The notes beneath the pieces were generated by a model. It was given only the letters and a program-made list of their open reading frames with translations. It ran no database searches and was not told where the DNA came from. From assembly GCA_023213395.1 (NCBI GenBank), contig CM041465.1, positions 93,255,741 to 93,319,740 of the forward strand: a stretch of DNA of 64,000 nt. The letters are read 5' to 3'. How positions within the stretch are numbered: position 1 is the stretch's first letter; every line of letters starts with the position of its first letter. This stretch comes from Cycas panzhihuaensis. Taxonomy: Eukaryota > Cycadophyta. The translations under genes and the position numbers were made by a program. Below are positions 42,786 to 55,299 of this stretch, one piece after another.

Positions 42786-44791
42786 TTACACCTGACAATG
42801 CGAGTCATTGTGAAAACATTCCCCGTGGATGGAACACCATCTCTTCTCAAGGGGAGGATCGACTCTCCTTACTTGAGAAGGTTGGGTGCCATCCCCTTTG
42901 GGGGGAACGACATGAGAAGCTTGTTGAATTGGTTTATGGGAGGTTGGGGATAAAGGGGATTGGAGTTTAAGCTCCTTCATCATGTACTCGAATGAGCGTA
43001 TAGTGGAAGTAAGGGAGTTTAAAGTCCTCTCAGTAGGATAAGAGGTAAACCTAGCAGGTTGCGAAGGTTTGGTTTCCTTTGCTGAGGGAGGTGCCTCACG
43101 ATGTTGTGAGGGCTTAAGAGGCCTTTTGAGTCTAGCTTGGATCTTAATAGCCTCTAATGCTAAGTACTTTGTGATGGCAGAGTCGCATGTGGTTGCCCCC
43201 ATTTTGAGGACTTCCACATGTACTTTGGGGTGAAGTGCATTAACGAAAAGATCTCGTTTCAACTCTTCAGGCAACGTGGCCTTGGTAGAGTGAAGGAGAT
43301 CATGGAATCGCCTTACAAAGTCATAATTCATTTCATCATGACCTTGTTTGAGCGAAAGGAAAGCTTTCATTCTGCTCTCGAATAGACGGGCTACGTCAAA
43401 ATAATTGACGAATCCGTCCACCAATTGTTGGAATGAATAAATAGAGTGGGTAGGGAGACAATAGAACCATTTAAGGGCGTCACCCTGCAAGGATTGCAAA
43501 AATAGCTTCATTAGAATGTGGTCGTAAGCCCAGTAGTCTATGCACGCCATAGAGAAACTACGCATATGCTCAGCTAGGTCTTGCAACAAAGTTTTGTCGA
43601 ATTTGAGAACTTCAGAAGGGTGAGGTGGCAGGTTAGTCCTTAGCACCTCAATGGACAGTGGCGTTGACCTGTAGTCCATGAAGGGACATGTCCTTACAAG
43701 GGCCAAAGGATCGATGAACAGTAAAGAAATAGGAATGGATGGGGGTGGTAAACCCATCCCTCCTTGGGGAAATACCTCTTACTGGAAGGGGGGTTGCGAA
43801 TAAATGCCTTAGAAGGGAGGCACGTTCCCTTGCGAAGGCGTGGCAATAGGAGTTGTGATGGATGGCAAAAACAAAGGGTGCAGGACCGAATTCTGCCCAT
43901 ATAGGCCACCCACGGGTGGCGCAACCCCGTATGGGTGCAACGGGTCTACCCCATAAGCTGGAAGATGGTTTCCCCTACCCTGCCCCTAAGGTTGAGATGC
44001 ATAACCTGTAAGGTGTAAAGGGACAGACCACCAGATGGGTTTTGACCGTATGTAGGAGTGGGCCCCACATAGTTAATAGCAGCAACATTAGTAGGACCTC
44101 GAGGCCTACTAGGAAACGCATGTGCCACGTTTGAAGGTGGCGCATTCGTTTGACTCAGGAATGACATACTAACCCCAAGTTTTGGAAAGGACACGACATG
44201 AACAGGCCCTGAAGAAGCAAGACCGTGGCTAGGAATAGATGGTGCAACACTTGTCCTGGGAGCCAGTGTAAACACGGCATGGGACAAGTACCCACGGGTA
44301 GAAGAGTCATTTATTATAGGAGGCACATGTGCAGATGAAGAAGGCGCTACACCATGCAAAACTTCTTCAAACCCCCTGGGATGTGCTTGATGGCAAGTTG
44401 CTCGAAAGTACTCGCTGAGTGCTTTGACCACGTCAGTAGAAGGGGTATCTTCGTAGCCATATGAGGTTGATGGGATCTCGAATGTCAGGGACCCCTCAGG
44501 GCATTCTTCATAAGATTCACCAATAGGATGGTGAGTCTCGTGAAGAGGCGAGTCTTTTACTGTGTGAGCAAAAGGATGAAGGTCAGAAGGGTGAAACAGG
44601 TCACCCAGATAATAGATAGGATCATCACCCTTATGGGTGAATCCTGGAATAAACGCAGGAAACTCTTGAGTTCTCGAGACCATGGTGTGGTAAGCCCAAT
44701 CAGACTGGTAACCTTCTATTGTTGAATCGGGATCTGACGACGGAAGGGAATAAGGCGATGGGTCTTCTAATAATGGTGGCAGACCTTGCAA
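42786..44791 (-). pseudogene. Tat-2 gag
   Basis: N-terminal part open for 281 codons from ATG 44791 to 43946 (Pro/Ser/His-rich). A frameshift and two stops follow at 43945-43760, then the conserved retrotransposon-gag domain is open for 323 codons (43757-42786): KTLLQDLAEHMRSFSMACID, LMKLFLQSLQGDALKWFYCL, FVNYFDVARLFESRMKAFLS, YDFVRRFHDLL, LFVNALHPKVHVEVLK. It ends with a Cys-His knuckle CSIHGECFHNDSHC (C-x2-H-x4-H-x4-C), a type seen in plant gypsy Gag. The function is particle assembly and RNA packaging. The nearest relative in the window is the Tat-1 gag. Confidence 0.9.
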
Positions 44792-44960
44792 GCGACGTGA
44801 GAAACGTCACATGCAACACCTTTACGAGCATTATTAGAAAAAAGTAAAAGGGGTATGAAACAAATATGTTGGGGGCTGCCCAACTGAAAAGCAAGATAAG
44901 AAGGCTACTTAAAGGCAAGAACACTAATGAAAAGGGGAAGTAAAACTAGTTCCCTTACTG

Positions 44961-44984
44961 GCAGTTCCCCAATATGGTCGCCAG
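44961..44984 (-). other. Primer-binding site of Tat-2
   Basis: On the minus strand, TGGCGACCATATTGGGGA starts one base after the 5' LTR end (TTTCA). The TGGCGAC-CTGGGGA style is the one seen in Tat/Ogre-group plant elements, not the initiator-Met site used by the copia and chromovirus elements here. Confidence 0.8.
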
Positions 44985-47549
44985 TGAAACGCTTGCCGTG
45001 GGGTAGTATCCCTATGTTTAGCAAGAGGACTAGTTATGCAAGATTAGGTTGGGCTAAATAGCAAGGACTCATCTCGTAGGGCATCCGTGTACCAGAGCAC
45101 AGATTCAGGACCTACAGACGTGTCTGGTTGCTTTTAGGTAGCTACACAAGGTGAGGCCTTCCTACCCCTCGGATGGCCAGGAAGAGGAGGAGAGAACTTG
45201 GCACATTGTATCTTCTCAAGGAAGTGAGAAGGCAACATGACAATGGGAATGTATGTAAAATGTGGCGTCTAGGTGTAGGCTGACCAAAGAGGCAAGGTAT
45301 GGGTAGTTCTAACACGAAATGAACTATCTAAATATGTTAGACTAACCACTAGATAAAAGATATGCAAAGCAAAAGTATGTTCTTTTCCTCTTTCAATTTC
45401 TTATGTGTTTCTAACTATGCAAGCATATGCATAAAGTACAACATCATAAAGGAAACATGCAAGGATAAGGAAAATACCTGGACTTGGCGTTTGAATGGAG
45501 CACTATGCATCTTTTCGCTTCCCACTTCTTCCTACTCTACTTGTTGTGCATGCGATACCGGTTGGCCATGGATGCCGTGAACGACTGAAGAGGGGCTAGC
45601 TCACCTCCCTAATATGTGGAAAAAGTGAATGATAAATAACAGAAAATGACAAAAAACGTCAAATATGGAACTAACCTGTAATGGGTTTATTCCACACGCG
45701 ACTCCACTGATGCGAGATCCTATAAATCGAATAGACGAGTATCTCCCTCTTGGAAGAGGGGCCACAAAATAGATCAAGTATATGTACTAAACTTAGAGGA
45801 AACAAAATCAAACTAAGCTAAGCATATATATTATTATTTGATGAAACAACATTCAGCAAAGTTCCCGCAAATAGTTACTGCAAATGACACCCAAAATGAA
45901 GAGTATAGCCTCAAAATGGTTAACTCACCCACAAGAAATCTCCACTTAGTCTCAGGAAAGGGAAACAAACTCACAGTAAGGACATGGGGGCAGCGAATAA
46001 TGAGAAAGAAGAGGGTAACTAAAAGGTATGCAAACACCCAAAGAACGAGATGTTATGGACAACAAATCGTCCAACTGGGCGGCTTGCAAACTGTTAACCA
46101 GCAGGAAGCAGTTTTGGGGCTTATGCAGTGCCTAAAACCAATAGACAGAAATCTAAAACCAGCATGACAATGGGCTGCCAACGCTGATTTAGATCTAGAA
46201 AAAAGCCTCCAAATTCCCTAACCTGACTTCTAGAAAGGCACAAAGGTGCAAAGGGAGAGAAAGTAAGGGACGGAACCCTTGGGGAGAAGGGCAGCAAGGG
46301 GGACTAGCCCTGCCTTCTTCCCTCTAACTTTCCCTATGTTATCCCCTTGTAACAGCCACCTAAAAGCAGGTTGGCAGGAATGATGAGGGAGCTCTATGGT
46401 GCAACAAGCAAGAAAGTTAAAGATAAACAAGCATAGCAACCAAAAGGCACATAAACTAGGAATTTACTCACAAAAAATAGAAAGAAATAGCATGTATTTC
46501 AAAGTGAATATGAAGGTACCTTGTTGTGAAGAGAATAAACATGAACTTGCTAGAAAATGGCATGAAAAAACCAGCATCTAGTAAGATATGATGGCAGGTT
46601 TGGAAGAGGAGAGAAATGTGAGAATGATCCTGTGAGTTTAAAGCCTTTGAAACTTGTCTTTTTGGGAGACTTTGAAGAAGATCCTCCTTGAAGCCTTGAA
46701 GACCTGCAAATAGATGTAGAGCTTACTGTTCGTGAGCAATAGGGGCAGCAATGGTGCCTGGTAATGAGCCAGCAGCTGTGTGTATCTCTCTGCAATAGTT
46801 TTCTGTGGAGCATTTTGTATAATTCTATGTAAAAATGAGCAAAAGATTCTTGAAAATAAAGAGGAAGTTTTGTTTTATCCCCTGCTCACTGCAGGTAAAC
46901 ATTGGGGATCTCGTGGGTCGCAAATGTGGGTGCCACGCGTAATTCTCGTGAAAAAGCGTAAACTATCGATGATTTTTTAAAATTTCAACAGTCCCCACAA
47001 GAACTTCGCGGTACCACGATAAAGATCACGGTACTGCTAAGTTTACAGCGGTATGAGACTGGAAACAAAAAATAAGTAAATATAAGTAGAAATAAGGGTT
47101 TGGAGCTAAAATTAAGAGTAAATTAAGGCTGAAACAACTAGGGGGAATACCCAGGTGATGGGCAAGTAGCCAAGAAAGTAAACTGGGTCTTAACCAAGGA
47201 TTCAGTCAAACTTGGAAGAGACTGCAACACGAGCAGGGTGTCGTAATAGGGGCGAACATGATAGGCTGAAGCATCCCAAGGGGTTGTGGAGATGAAGTGG
47301 GTGGTTGTGCACCATATGGGGTATAGCATTCGCTGCAGAATGCCCCCATTGTGAGTCGTCATAGGCTGAAAGCGTGCTATAAGCACATGCGATATGATCA
47401 AGCAAAGAGGTAATGCAGGCAGGCAAGCATGCATCAGGAAGTCTGTATTAAATGACCTCAGACAAGTAAGAGTAAAGAGAAGTGAGAACGTATACCTGAG
47501 CTTACCTGAGTCGATGCGTCTCGAGTCCATTCCCGGTAGCCGAGAAACA
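44985..47549 (-). repeat. 5' LTR of Tat-2 (2565 bp)
   Basis: Plus-strand edges TGAAACGCTTGCC and GAGAAACA. It aligns throughout with the 3' LTR. It contains the hairpin-type cassette near 47000-47085 that recurs in intron 1 of the accessory gene. Element transcription would start within this LTR on the minus strand; I could not pick a convincing TATA box. Confidence 0.92.
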
Positions 47550-47554
47550 TAATG
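47550..47554. other. Right target-site duplication of Tat-2
   Basis: TAATG directly after the LTR terminal CA; partner GAATG at 30821-30825. Confidence 0.55.
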
Positions 47555-48053
47555 TTACCAATGTTATTATCAAATAATAATATACCCTCAATTTATCATC
47601 TTATTTATGACATCATCATTTTCATATAAACCATGCTCATAAGCATTACCTAACTTCATAGTAATTTGCCCACTCATGCCCTCATTTGTATGCTATCATA
47701 ATTCATATCTTAACATACCTCATTTATTGTTACAAACGACTTTATACCTATCTTAGTTTGTTGCTCATCATACTATACAAGTAGAGGCATATGAAGGCGT
47801 TGGACTTGAGCATGCAGACTTGAAGGTCTGGAGGATGGATTGGGAGCTGGGTGGAGATAGTGTGCTTAGGCTTCATCGACATCAAATAAACCTTATTTGG
47901 AAAAGGAGAGAATGGACCTATAGCTGGCTTAGGAGGAGGCAAGTGCAAATAACAGAGTTCTATTTTCAAGAGGGAGAGGCTTGTGATTTACTTTAGATGG
48001 AAGTTTTATGTGTTATTTTTTAGATCATAGAGGAAGCTTTTAATAGAAATATG
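47555..48053. other. Interval with no recognised gene; may include LINE 5' UTR
   Basis: AT-rich to about 47740, then purine-rich (GGAGGATGGATTGGGAGC, GGCTTAGGAGGAGG) up to the LINE ORF1. The purine-rich half resembles plant LINE leaders in composition, which is weak evidence. Confidence 0.4.
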
Positions 48054-48940
48054 GATTCCTTATTGAATTAATCAAAATAATCACAAAACTTTAACCAGAC
48101 CCATACCCCTATCAATGGTAAATTATACCTAAAGGCACTAAGAAATGAACAAGTAGAGATATTTGACATAAACCCCATTATAGATGAGGAACAGATTAGA
48201 ATCATGGTACCTAAAAGACTATATAAACGAATGGAGAAACATTAGGGGAACAATTTAGTGGGTCATTTTTTAGGCCCTAGACTGGGGGTAGATCCCATAA
48301 GGAAATAGGTGATCCAGAGATGGAAGTTGAAAGGCCTAATGGAGGTTATAGCACTCCCAAAGAAGTGTGTGATTTTCAAGTTTAGGCTCAAAGAAGATAT
48401 GGTAAATGTTTTGCTAAAATCACCCTAGATGATGGGGAGGAAGGTGGTACTCATGGAGAAATGGCACCCAAATTTTGATCTAGCTGAGGGATCTATAAAG
48501 CAAATCCCTCTTTGGGTTCATTTTCTAGCCCTCCTTCTTTAAGCTTGAGATATAGATGTTATCAGAGGGGTAGAAAAGGCCATAGGACCTCTCTTGGTGG
48601 TGGATTCAGCCACAAAGAATAGGAGTAAATTAGTGAATGCTAGGTTTTATGTTTTGGCTATAACTGACAAACCCCTCCTTGAATCAGTGATAATTGATGG
48701 GTTTAGGTAGAATAGGGAACAGAAACTAATATACGAGCTTGAGAATGTGAGATGTCTAAAGTATAAATGTTTAGGTCACCTTCCTCATAGCCATTTAGGG
48801 GACCTAAGGTTAAATCCTCCAGTGACCTATGATGACAAGAAAAAAGAAGTTGAAGAGCAGAGTGGCCCTAATGAAGGCTTTGAAGAGGTAAAGGGAATGA
48901 AGAAACCTAATTATAGGTTGGACAGAAGTCAAATCTATTA
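48054..48940 (+). pseudogene. LINE ORF1: DUF4283 domain and zinc knuckle
   Basis: Nucleic-acid-binding protein of plant L1-type elements. DUF4283 features: NNLVGHFLGPRLGVDPIRK, IQRWKLKGLMEVIALPKKCV, FKFRLKEDMVNVLLKSP, LMEKWHPNFD, PLWVHFLALL. The knuckle is at about 48745-48790 (YELENVRC, YKCLGHLPHSH): of the C-x2-C-x4-H-x4-C ligands only the first Cys and the first His remain; the second Cys is Tyr and the last is His. An open end covers 48747-48941. Several TAG stops replace Trp (for example after RK and after FR). The region to 49440 is acidic and frame-broken. Confidence 0.85.
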
Positions 48941-49440
48941 GAGGCTATGAAAGAACCAAACCTAAAAGAGGTAAGACATGACCTAAACTTGGATGAGGAG
49001 GATACCCTCTTCAAAGAGGAGGAGGGTGAACATAGGCCCCCCCTAGATCTTACATAGACCTAACCTGTAGAACTCTAGCTCAAAAATGTAAGTAAGGAGA
49101 TTACTAAATACATCATAAAGATGATGGACCCTCCTTAAGGGGCATGAGGACCCTCCCTAGATAGACAAGAGGAGCATAAGAAACTTGAGAAGGTCTGGAG
49201 GATAAGATATAGGGCTCCAAGAAGAAGCTAAGGAACTAGATCATATAAAAGGTCCTAATTTCAGAAGTGAGAAGAGGCCTAGGAGGCCTTCATTGAAGGT
49301 GGTTTGAGAGAGGGAGGTAGCTCTTTAGATAGACCAAGGGACACAATGTACCTTAAGGGATGGAGGAGGAGGGAAGGGTCCCAAACTAAGGAGCAAAAGA
49401 TGCTGAGGTTCGGAAGGGAGGAGGAGGAGTTAATATAAAA

Positions 49441-50600
49441 CTTACCTCCTAGAATATATAGGATATAAATGCCCCATCAAAACATAAAATAGTAGAAGAG
49501 CTACATGTTCATAAGGAGTGGATATTCTCCTTCTCTAAGAGACCAAGTTGGTAGCTGGTAATAGAGAAAAAATCAAGAATAAAGTATGGATGGAAGTTGA
49601 GTGGATTATCTCAGATCAAAATAGGGGCTTAAGTGGTCTAGCCACCATGTGGAATCCTAAAGGCTAGGAGGGCCATTAATGTTATATTGAGGATCACTTT
49701 ATATCCAGTTAGTTGACCTGTAAAAAAATCAAATAATAAGTAACTAGTATCAAATATATATGCCCCCCTAACATAGGAGGGGAGCAACCAACTGTGGACT
49801 AGGCTATTGGAGATCCATAAGGAGTGGACAGGGCCCTGGTCGATTACTGGGGATTTTAATATGACGTTGTCTCTTAAGGAAAAGAAGGGTGGTCACAGTG
49901 GGTGGACAAAAAGCATGGATGATCTAGGGGATTTCATGAAGGAGGGAGGCTTGATGGATGTCTCCCTAAGAGGTCCCAAGTTTACCTATTCAAATAGAAG
50001 ATTGGGTGCTAATCATATTTAGGTTAAATTAGATAGAGTTTTAGTAAACTATTCTTGGGCAAGTCAACACAGTAATATCATCCCAGAATCCCAGCCAAAG
50101 TTAGTCTCGGAGCACTCACATCTGGTATTAGGATGTGATGAAATTAAAGGTCATATGGGAACCCCTTTCTGCTTTGAGTTGATGTGGACAAAAGACCCAA
50201 GCCCTTGAAATCTAATCATAAAGTGGTAGAAGATCCCTATTTAAGGATGTGTGATGTTCAGATTTTCAAGAAAACTGAACTGGGTGAAGCGTTAGGTTAA
50301 AGATTAGAATAAGAGATCCCACAGGGATATCTTTATCTTAAAAAACTAAATATTAGAGGAGTAAAGGTGCTAGAGGAGAAAATTTAGGAGGAAGGAGGTC
50401 ATTGTCCCTTGACTAGAATGAAAGAAACCTCCTTTCCAAATTGGAGGGATTTTTTATCAAGGAGGAAATTTTCTAGAGACCAAAGTCAAGGGCTTTATGG
50501 TTGGATGAGGGAGATAGAAACACAAAATTCTTCTATATAACAACCTTGAAATAAAGAATCTACAATCAAATTAAAATTTTGATTAACAAGGATGGGGAGT
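49441..50600 (+). pseudogene. LINE ORF2, endonuclease domain
   Basis: APE-type endonuclease that nicks the target for reverse transcription. It starts with the LTS-NI-DINAPSKHK block (49441), then SNIYAPL, ITGDFNMTLSLKEKKGG (open 49807-50022, catalytic Asp and Asn of GDFN present), FTYSNRRLGANHI, VKLDRVLVNYSWA and SEHSHLVLGCDE (catalytic Ser-His pair). Stops at Trp and Gln positions. It continues into RT on the same strand. Confidence 0.87.
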
Positions 50601-53160
50601 AAGTTTCAAAGCAGAAAGCCATTAAAGACACAGTAGTGGATTAATTTAAAGATTTATTTAATGAACTACGTTACATGAATGAGGGGAAGCCAGGAGAGAG
50701 ATGTTGGCTATGATTCCCAAGAAGGTTAGAAATGTTATGAATGGAGCTCTAGAATCTCCCTTCTCAATGGAAGAGATGAGGAAAGAAATATTTGGCATGA
50801 AGAGAGAGAAGGCCCCTAGTCTGAATGGCTTCCCCCCTAGGTTTTACTAGGAATATTGGTATATCATTAAAGAGGACCTCTTTAAAGTTGTAATGGAATT
50901 CTTTGAGAATGGGAAGATTCATGGAGAATAGCAAGCCACCTTTCTAGTCCTTATTTTGAAGAAAGGTAATGCGAAAAAATGGAGGACTTTAGGCCTATTA
51001 GTTTATGTAATATAAAGTATAAAATCTTAGCTAAACTTTTAACTAATAGGTTAAAGGAAATCCTCCCTCTGATAATTGGCCTAAGATAGGTTTGTTAAAG
51101 GCAAATAAATTCTAGATGGTATCATCATGGTCCAAAAAATAGTTCATTTGGCCTCACAGATGAAGGAGCCTAGTATGATTGTCAAGATTGAGCTCTCAAA
51201 GGCTTATGATAAGATATCATAGGAGTGCTTGATAAAATGCATCAAATCTTTTGCTTTTAGGGATCGGTGGAGGAAATTGATAGAGAGTTATATCTCTAAG
51301 TCAAGCTTCTCAATGATTGTTAATGGTACCTCCTCAGCTTTTTTCCCAGGCTTTAGGAGTTTAAGATAAAGGGACCCCTTAGCCCCATACTTTTATTCAT
51401 CATCATGGCTGAGCTGATGGGTAGGACTATAGAGGAATCTAGGAGAACTCAAAAGATTATGAGTTTAAAGCCTACTTCGAGTGCTGACAATGCTGTTCAT
51501 CGACACTTTGTGGATGATAATATTTTACTAAGTAGAGCTTCCATAAAAGAAGATAGAGCTATAAAAGTGGAGATTAAAAGGTTTGAGGTAGCAATGAATC
51601 AAAAGGTTAACCTAAATAAGATCAATATCTATTTTTTGAAACATATGGAGAGGATACAGAGAGTCATCAGTAGGATTGTGGGAATGCCCACCAGGAATCT
51701 TCTTATCTTGTATCTAGGCATGCCCCTATTTATTGGTAGAATGATAAAGAACCTCTAGAACCTAATCATTAGCTGGGTCTAAAGGAAATTAGTGGGTTGG
51801 AAGGGGGGATTACAGAACCAGACAGGGAAACTACAATTACTAGTGGCCTCTCTTTAGAGCATTCTAACTTATATGATTTCCCTATTTAAGTGCCCAAGGA
51901 AGGTTATAAATTCCCTTGACTCTATTTAAAAGAGGTTTCTATGGCCTGGGGATAAGGATAGGGACAAAATCCACCTTGTGTCCTAAGAGAAAGTATGTCT
52001 TCCTAAATGGGCAAGGGGCTTGAATGTTAAGGATATTGCTTATTTTAACAAAGCCCTAGTTGCTAAATTGGGCTAGAGCCTTGGAAAAAATGAGAAGAAG
52101 TCCTAGGGTAAGATTATTACATAAAAATATCTTAAAGACAATCAATATCTGAAACACAACACCCTAGGAAAACATAGATCTACAATTTGGAGGAGCTTGG
52201 TTTATGCAAAGAAGATGCTAGCATTAAGGTTTCAGTGGTGTTTAGGGGATGGAAAGTCAATTAACTTTTGGGAGGATAGTTAGTGTAGCCAAACCCAACT
52301 AAATAAGAAACCTATTCTCACTTCTATTTAGGATATTTATTAAAGTTTATATGGTAGAAAGGTGAATAGTTATCAGGAGGTTAGTGAGGAAGTAAAGAAC
52401 TGGAAATATTTTGAAGAAATTCCTCCAAATTACGTTAGAGAGCAACAAATTACAACCCTCAAGAATGAGTTAAATAAAGTGTACATTCCCTGACTCCTTA
52501 AGGAATATTCCTTAATATGGCCTACATCCCTATCAGGGGAGTACTCGGTGAAATCTAGTTATCTATTCTTGATTTTTTAGAATGGTTTAAATAAAAATAA
52601 GCTACTCGGGATAATATGGAAGCTAGGGTTAATCCCTAAGGTTGCTATCTTCTGGTGGCTTTGCCTTAAGAATAAGATTCTAACCTTAGATAATCTAAGG
52701 AAGAGAGGCTTCTCACTAGTAAACAGATGTACTATCTACCTCAAGGAGGAGGAGTCCTTAGATCATATAGTGCTAGAATGCTCCTTTATCAAGGAGGTGT
52801 GGGTGAAGCTGTGGAGCATCTTTAAGGTTACATGGGTTTTGTTTAGAACTATGAAGGAAATAGCCAATGTTTAGTCCTATCCCTTTATATGTAACACTCT
52901 AAGTTTCTTATAGATAACCTCTTTACCTATGATGGTGTGGATTTTATGGAAAGAAAGAAACAAGCATATCTTTCAAGATAAAAGTATAAAGGAAATAAAA
53001 CTATTTATGATCATCATTATTGCTCTAAAAGAAACCTTAAAGGAGAAGGATGAAAGTTTTATCCCCCTAAGGAAATGAGGATCTTGGCAAACTAGGGGAT
53101 AAAGAACTCCAAATTCAAGGTGGAGACAAAGAGGCAAGGAACATGGAGCCCCCACTAGAG
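50601..53160 (+). pseudogene. LINE ORF2, reverse transcriptase and zf-RVT region
   Basis: Non-[44 protein letters not shown] (first catalytic Asp position is Glu, in IELSKAYD), GFRSLR-RDPLAP and HRHFVDDNILLS with FVDD intact at 51507-51518 (open 51405-51758). Thumb and connection follow (NQKVNLNKINIYFL, YLGMPLFIGR), then SLVYAKKMLALRFQWCLGDG, and the zf-RVT block LIPKVAIFWWLCLKNKILTL, LDHIVLECSFIKEVWVKLW. A frameshift lies just after PLAP. The order is typical of plant L1. Confidence 0.9.
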
Positions 53161-53640
53161 AACTAAGTTAGAGTAAACTTTGATGGAGTGTCAAAAGGCA
53201 ATCCCAGCGAAGTGGGGGGGTGGTGGGCTATGCAAGGACGAAGAAGACAAGGTGCTCTAGGCTTTGGCTAATTATTATGGTATTCAAATAAATCATTGAG
53301 CTGAAATTAAAGTGATGTATAAATCCATGAATTTGGTCTCTATAAAGGGCATCCTGAGAGTTATTTTGGAAGGGGACTTTCTAAATGCAATAAAACTGAT
53401 TAGAGAGGAAGAAGAGCTAGATTAGAGGTATAGGGCCATAATTAATGATGCTAAGGAGTCTCTTTAAAGGAGAGAAAATTCTCAAGTGGCTCATATTTAT
53501 AGAGAATAAAATGGGATAGCTAACCGATTAGCAAACTGGGGGTTCATCTTAGAAGTGTTGTAGTATAGAAGAATAATTTACCTGAGGAGATTATGGGTAT
53601 GGTCAGAAAAGATTTGGGGGGCACAAGTTCTAGCCGATAT
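53161..53640 (+). pseudogene. LINE C-terminal RNase H
   Basis: VNFDGVSKGNPSE (first Asp), then after a frameshift NYYGIQINH, AEIKVMYKSM (Glu), VILEGDFLNAIKLI (Asp) and NGIANRLANWGF (terminal Asp position is Asn). A plant-type RNase H appended to the L1 ORF2 is known in a subset of plant LINEs. Confidence 0.8.
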
Positions 53641-53862
53641 CCTTAAATGGTCCACTAGATACCAGTGGCCTTAGTTTCTTCATTGGGATACTTATACCTA
53701 ACCACTGGGCTTATCGTGGCTAGGGTAGATTAGCAGCAATATGTCTTTAGGATGGCTTGTTCTGGGTAGCTAGCCCGTGGGCCTGTCATGGTGGATCTTG
53801 GTAGTCAATCTGGTAGATTTTGTATAGGGGTTGGGGTTCCCTTTTATTCCTCTCATTTATTT

Positions 53863-53899
53863 AAACCATATCAAAAAATAAAATAAATAAAATAAAAGG
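53863..53899 (+). other. A-rich 3' tail of the LINE
   Basis: ATCAAAAAATAAAATAAATAAAATAAAAG marks the 3' end of the retroposed copy; about 220 bp of 3' UTR lie before it. No target-site duplication could be matched. Confidence 0.75.
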
Positions 53900-54474
53900 A
53901 TTAACTTTAATTTTAAGTATATAATATATAAAATATAGCCCAAAATAATGACCTTTAAATTGTGATTCTAATAGTTTAGATAAAATCAAATACTAATACT
54001 TGTGTCAAAAGATGTACTCATTTTAAAGAGGTTCACTCATAGGCTTTATGGGACTACAACAGTATCTTTTATTAAAATAATAATAACTTTTTATCAAATC
54101 TCTGATCGACATAAGATCACTTACATTGGAAAGTAGAATTTAAATGCATATAATTAAAAAATAAATTGAGGTCAATTGGATACCTATAGCTAAAGTTATA
54201 GCCATTTAAAGTTAAAGTAATAGATTTAACTCCAAAGGTGGTAACAAAAACTAGGTTGAAATTAAATATGCTATAATTTTTATATTTTCACCCTGAAACC
54301 TATAGTGTAACCAGTTAAGATTTATAAAATGATCCATTTTATCTCAAATTTGCCAAAGTTTGTTTTTTTTTAATTAGCATTTATACACTTAAATATGTAT
54401 TCAAAACCCTACATTAAGGTAGGGAAAAAATATTTTACCAAATAACCTTTCTCTAATACATATATCATAGGTTG
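53900..54474. other. AT-rich sequence without a recognised gene
   Basis: Only chance frames and short T/A runs (T-run near 54363). Confidence 0.5.
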
Positions 54475-55130
54475 CCCTTATCACCCCTACAATATGCAAA
54501 ATAAGGGAAAAATAACTCAAAAATGGTAGAGGTGGATGGAGTGGGAGATAAAACTAAAGAGCACCAAAAGGAGACCAAAGTAAACCCCAATACAATTATA
54601 TTCATCAACATAACATTACATGAGGTGGGGGTATTATATTTATAAGAGAATCACCCTATTATTATATTATTTTAATTCTAATCTAACCAATCATACATTT
54701 TCCCTATTATTAAATACTCCTAATCCTAACCTAGTTAGCCCTTAACCTTCTAACCTGTTAACTCTTTAATATGTAATAAAGGCTCACCACATGTAATAGG
54801 CCAACACTTGTTACCTCTATAAATATTCAAAATAAAGAAAGATAAACCAAAAATAGTGAAAATTAATAGAGTGTGAGGTGTAAGTGAAGTACACTAAAGA
54901 GAACCAGACATCAAAATAAACCCTAATAAGATTATATTCATCAACATAATATTACATGTGATGGGAGTATCATGTTTATAGGAGGATAACCTCATTATTA
55001 TATTATTCTATCTCTAGGAAAAGCAATCATACATTTCTCCTAATATTAAATACTCTTAACTTTAATCTACTTAATCATTAACCTTCTAACCTATTAACCT
55101 TTTAATATGTGGTGAAGTATCACCACAATA
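54475..55130 (+). repeat. Two direct copies of a ~337-bp unit
   Basis: Copies at about 54475-54795 and 54811-55130. Anchors: TTCATCAACATAACATTACA (54601) and TTCATCAACATAATATTACA (54938), CAATCATACATTT-TCC, TTAACCTTCTAACCT and TTTAATATGT. No frame is shared. The units could be LTR or satellite fragments; the origin is not recognised. Confidence 0.8.
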
Positions 55131-55155
55131 GATCTTGTCATATGCTGACAAGATC
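55131..55155. repeat. Hairpin with perfect 10-bp arms
   Basis: GATCTTGTCA, loop TATGC, TGACAAGATC, immediately after the second 337-bp copy. Confidence 0.85.
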
Positions 55156-55299
55156 TTAGTCAACTATTAGGTAAGTTAACTAGCATTGATCCCATTAATT
55201 AATGAGACCTTGTTGACATAAGTAAGTAACATGATCACACATTATTATTCAACTTAATCAAAACTATATTATATATAATGTCAACCTGAATGACCAATA

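Larger units (their letters stand above)
30826..47549 (-). mobile_element. Tat-2: nearly complete 16.7-kb Ty3/gypsy Tat/Ogre-like LTR retrotransposon
   Basis: Two LTRs of 2567 and 2565 bp bound the element. Inside the right one lies a TGGCGACC-type primer-binding site; inside the left one a polypurine tract, which fixes the minus-strand orientation. Element order: gag (44791-42786), protease (about 42110-41740), a long linker, RT-RNase H (40736-39494), integrase (39493-38145), 177-bp repeats, antisense accessory gene, second RNase H (34182-33760), polypurine tract. Long LTRs, this primer site, the DNG protease and accessory space are features of the plant Tat/Ogre group. It is more GC-rich and less decayed than its neighbours, but TAG stops in gag and pol make the copy non-functional without help. 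Confidence 0.92.

Noticed and set aside
42247-42970. Plus-strand open frames opposite the Tat-2 gag linker
   Set aside because: Low-complexity Arg-rich shadows of the minus-strand gag/linker.
49261-49440. Separate basic protein between LINE ORF1 and ORF2
   Set aside because: The stretch is the degenerate ORF1 tail; frames are short and no domain is seen.
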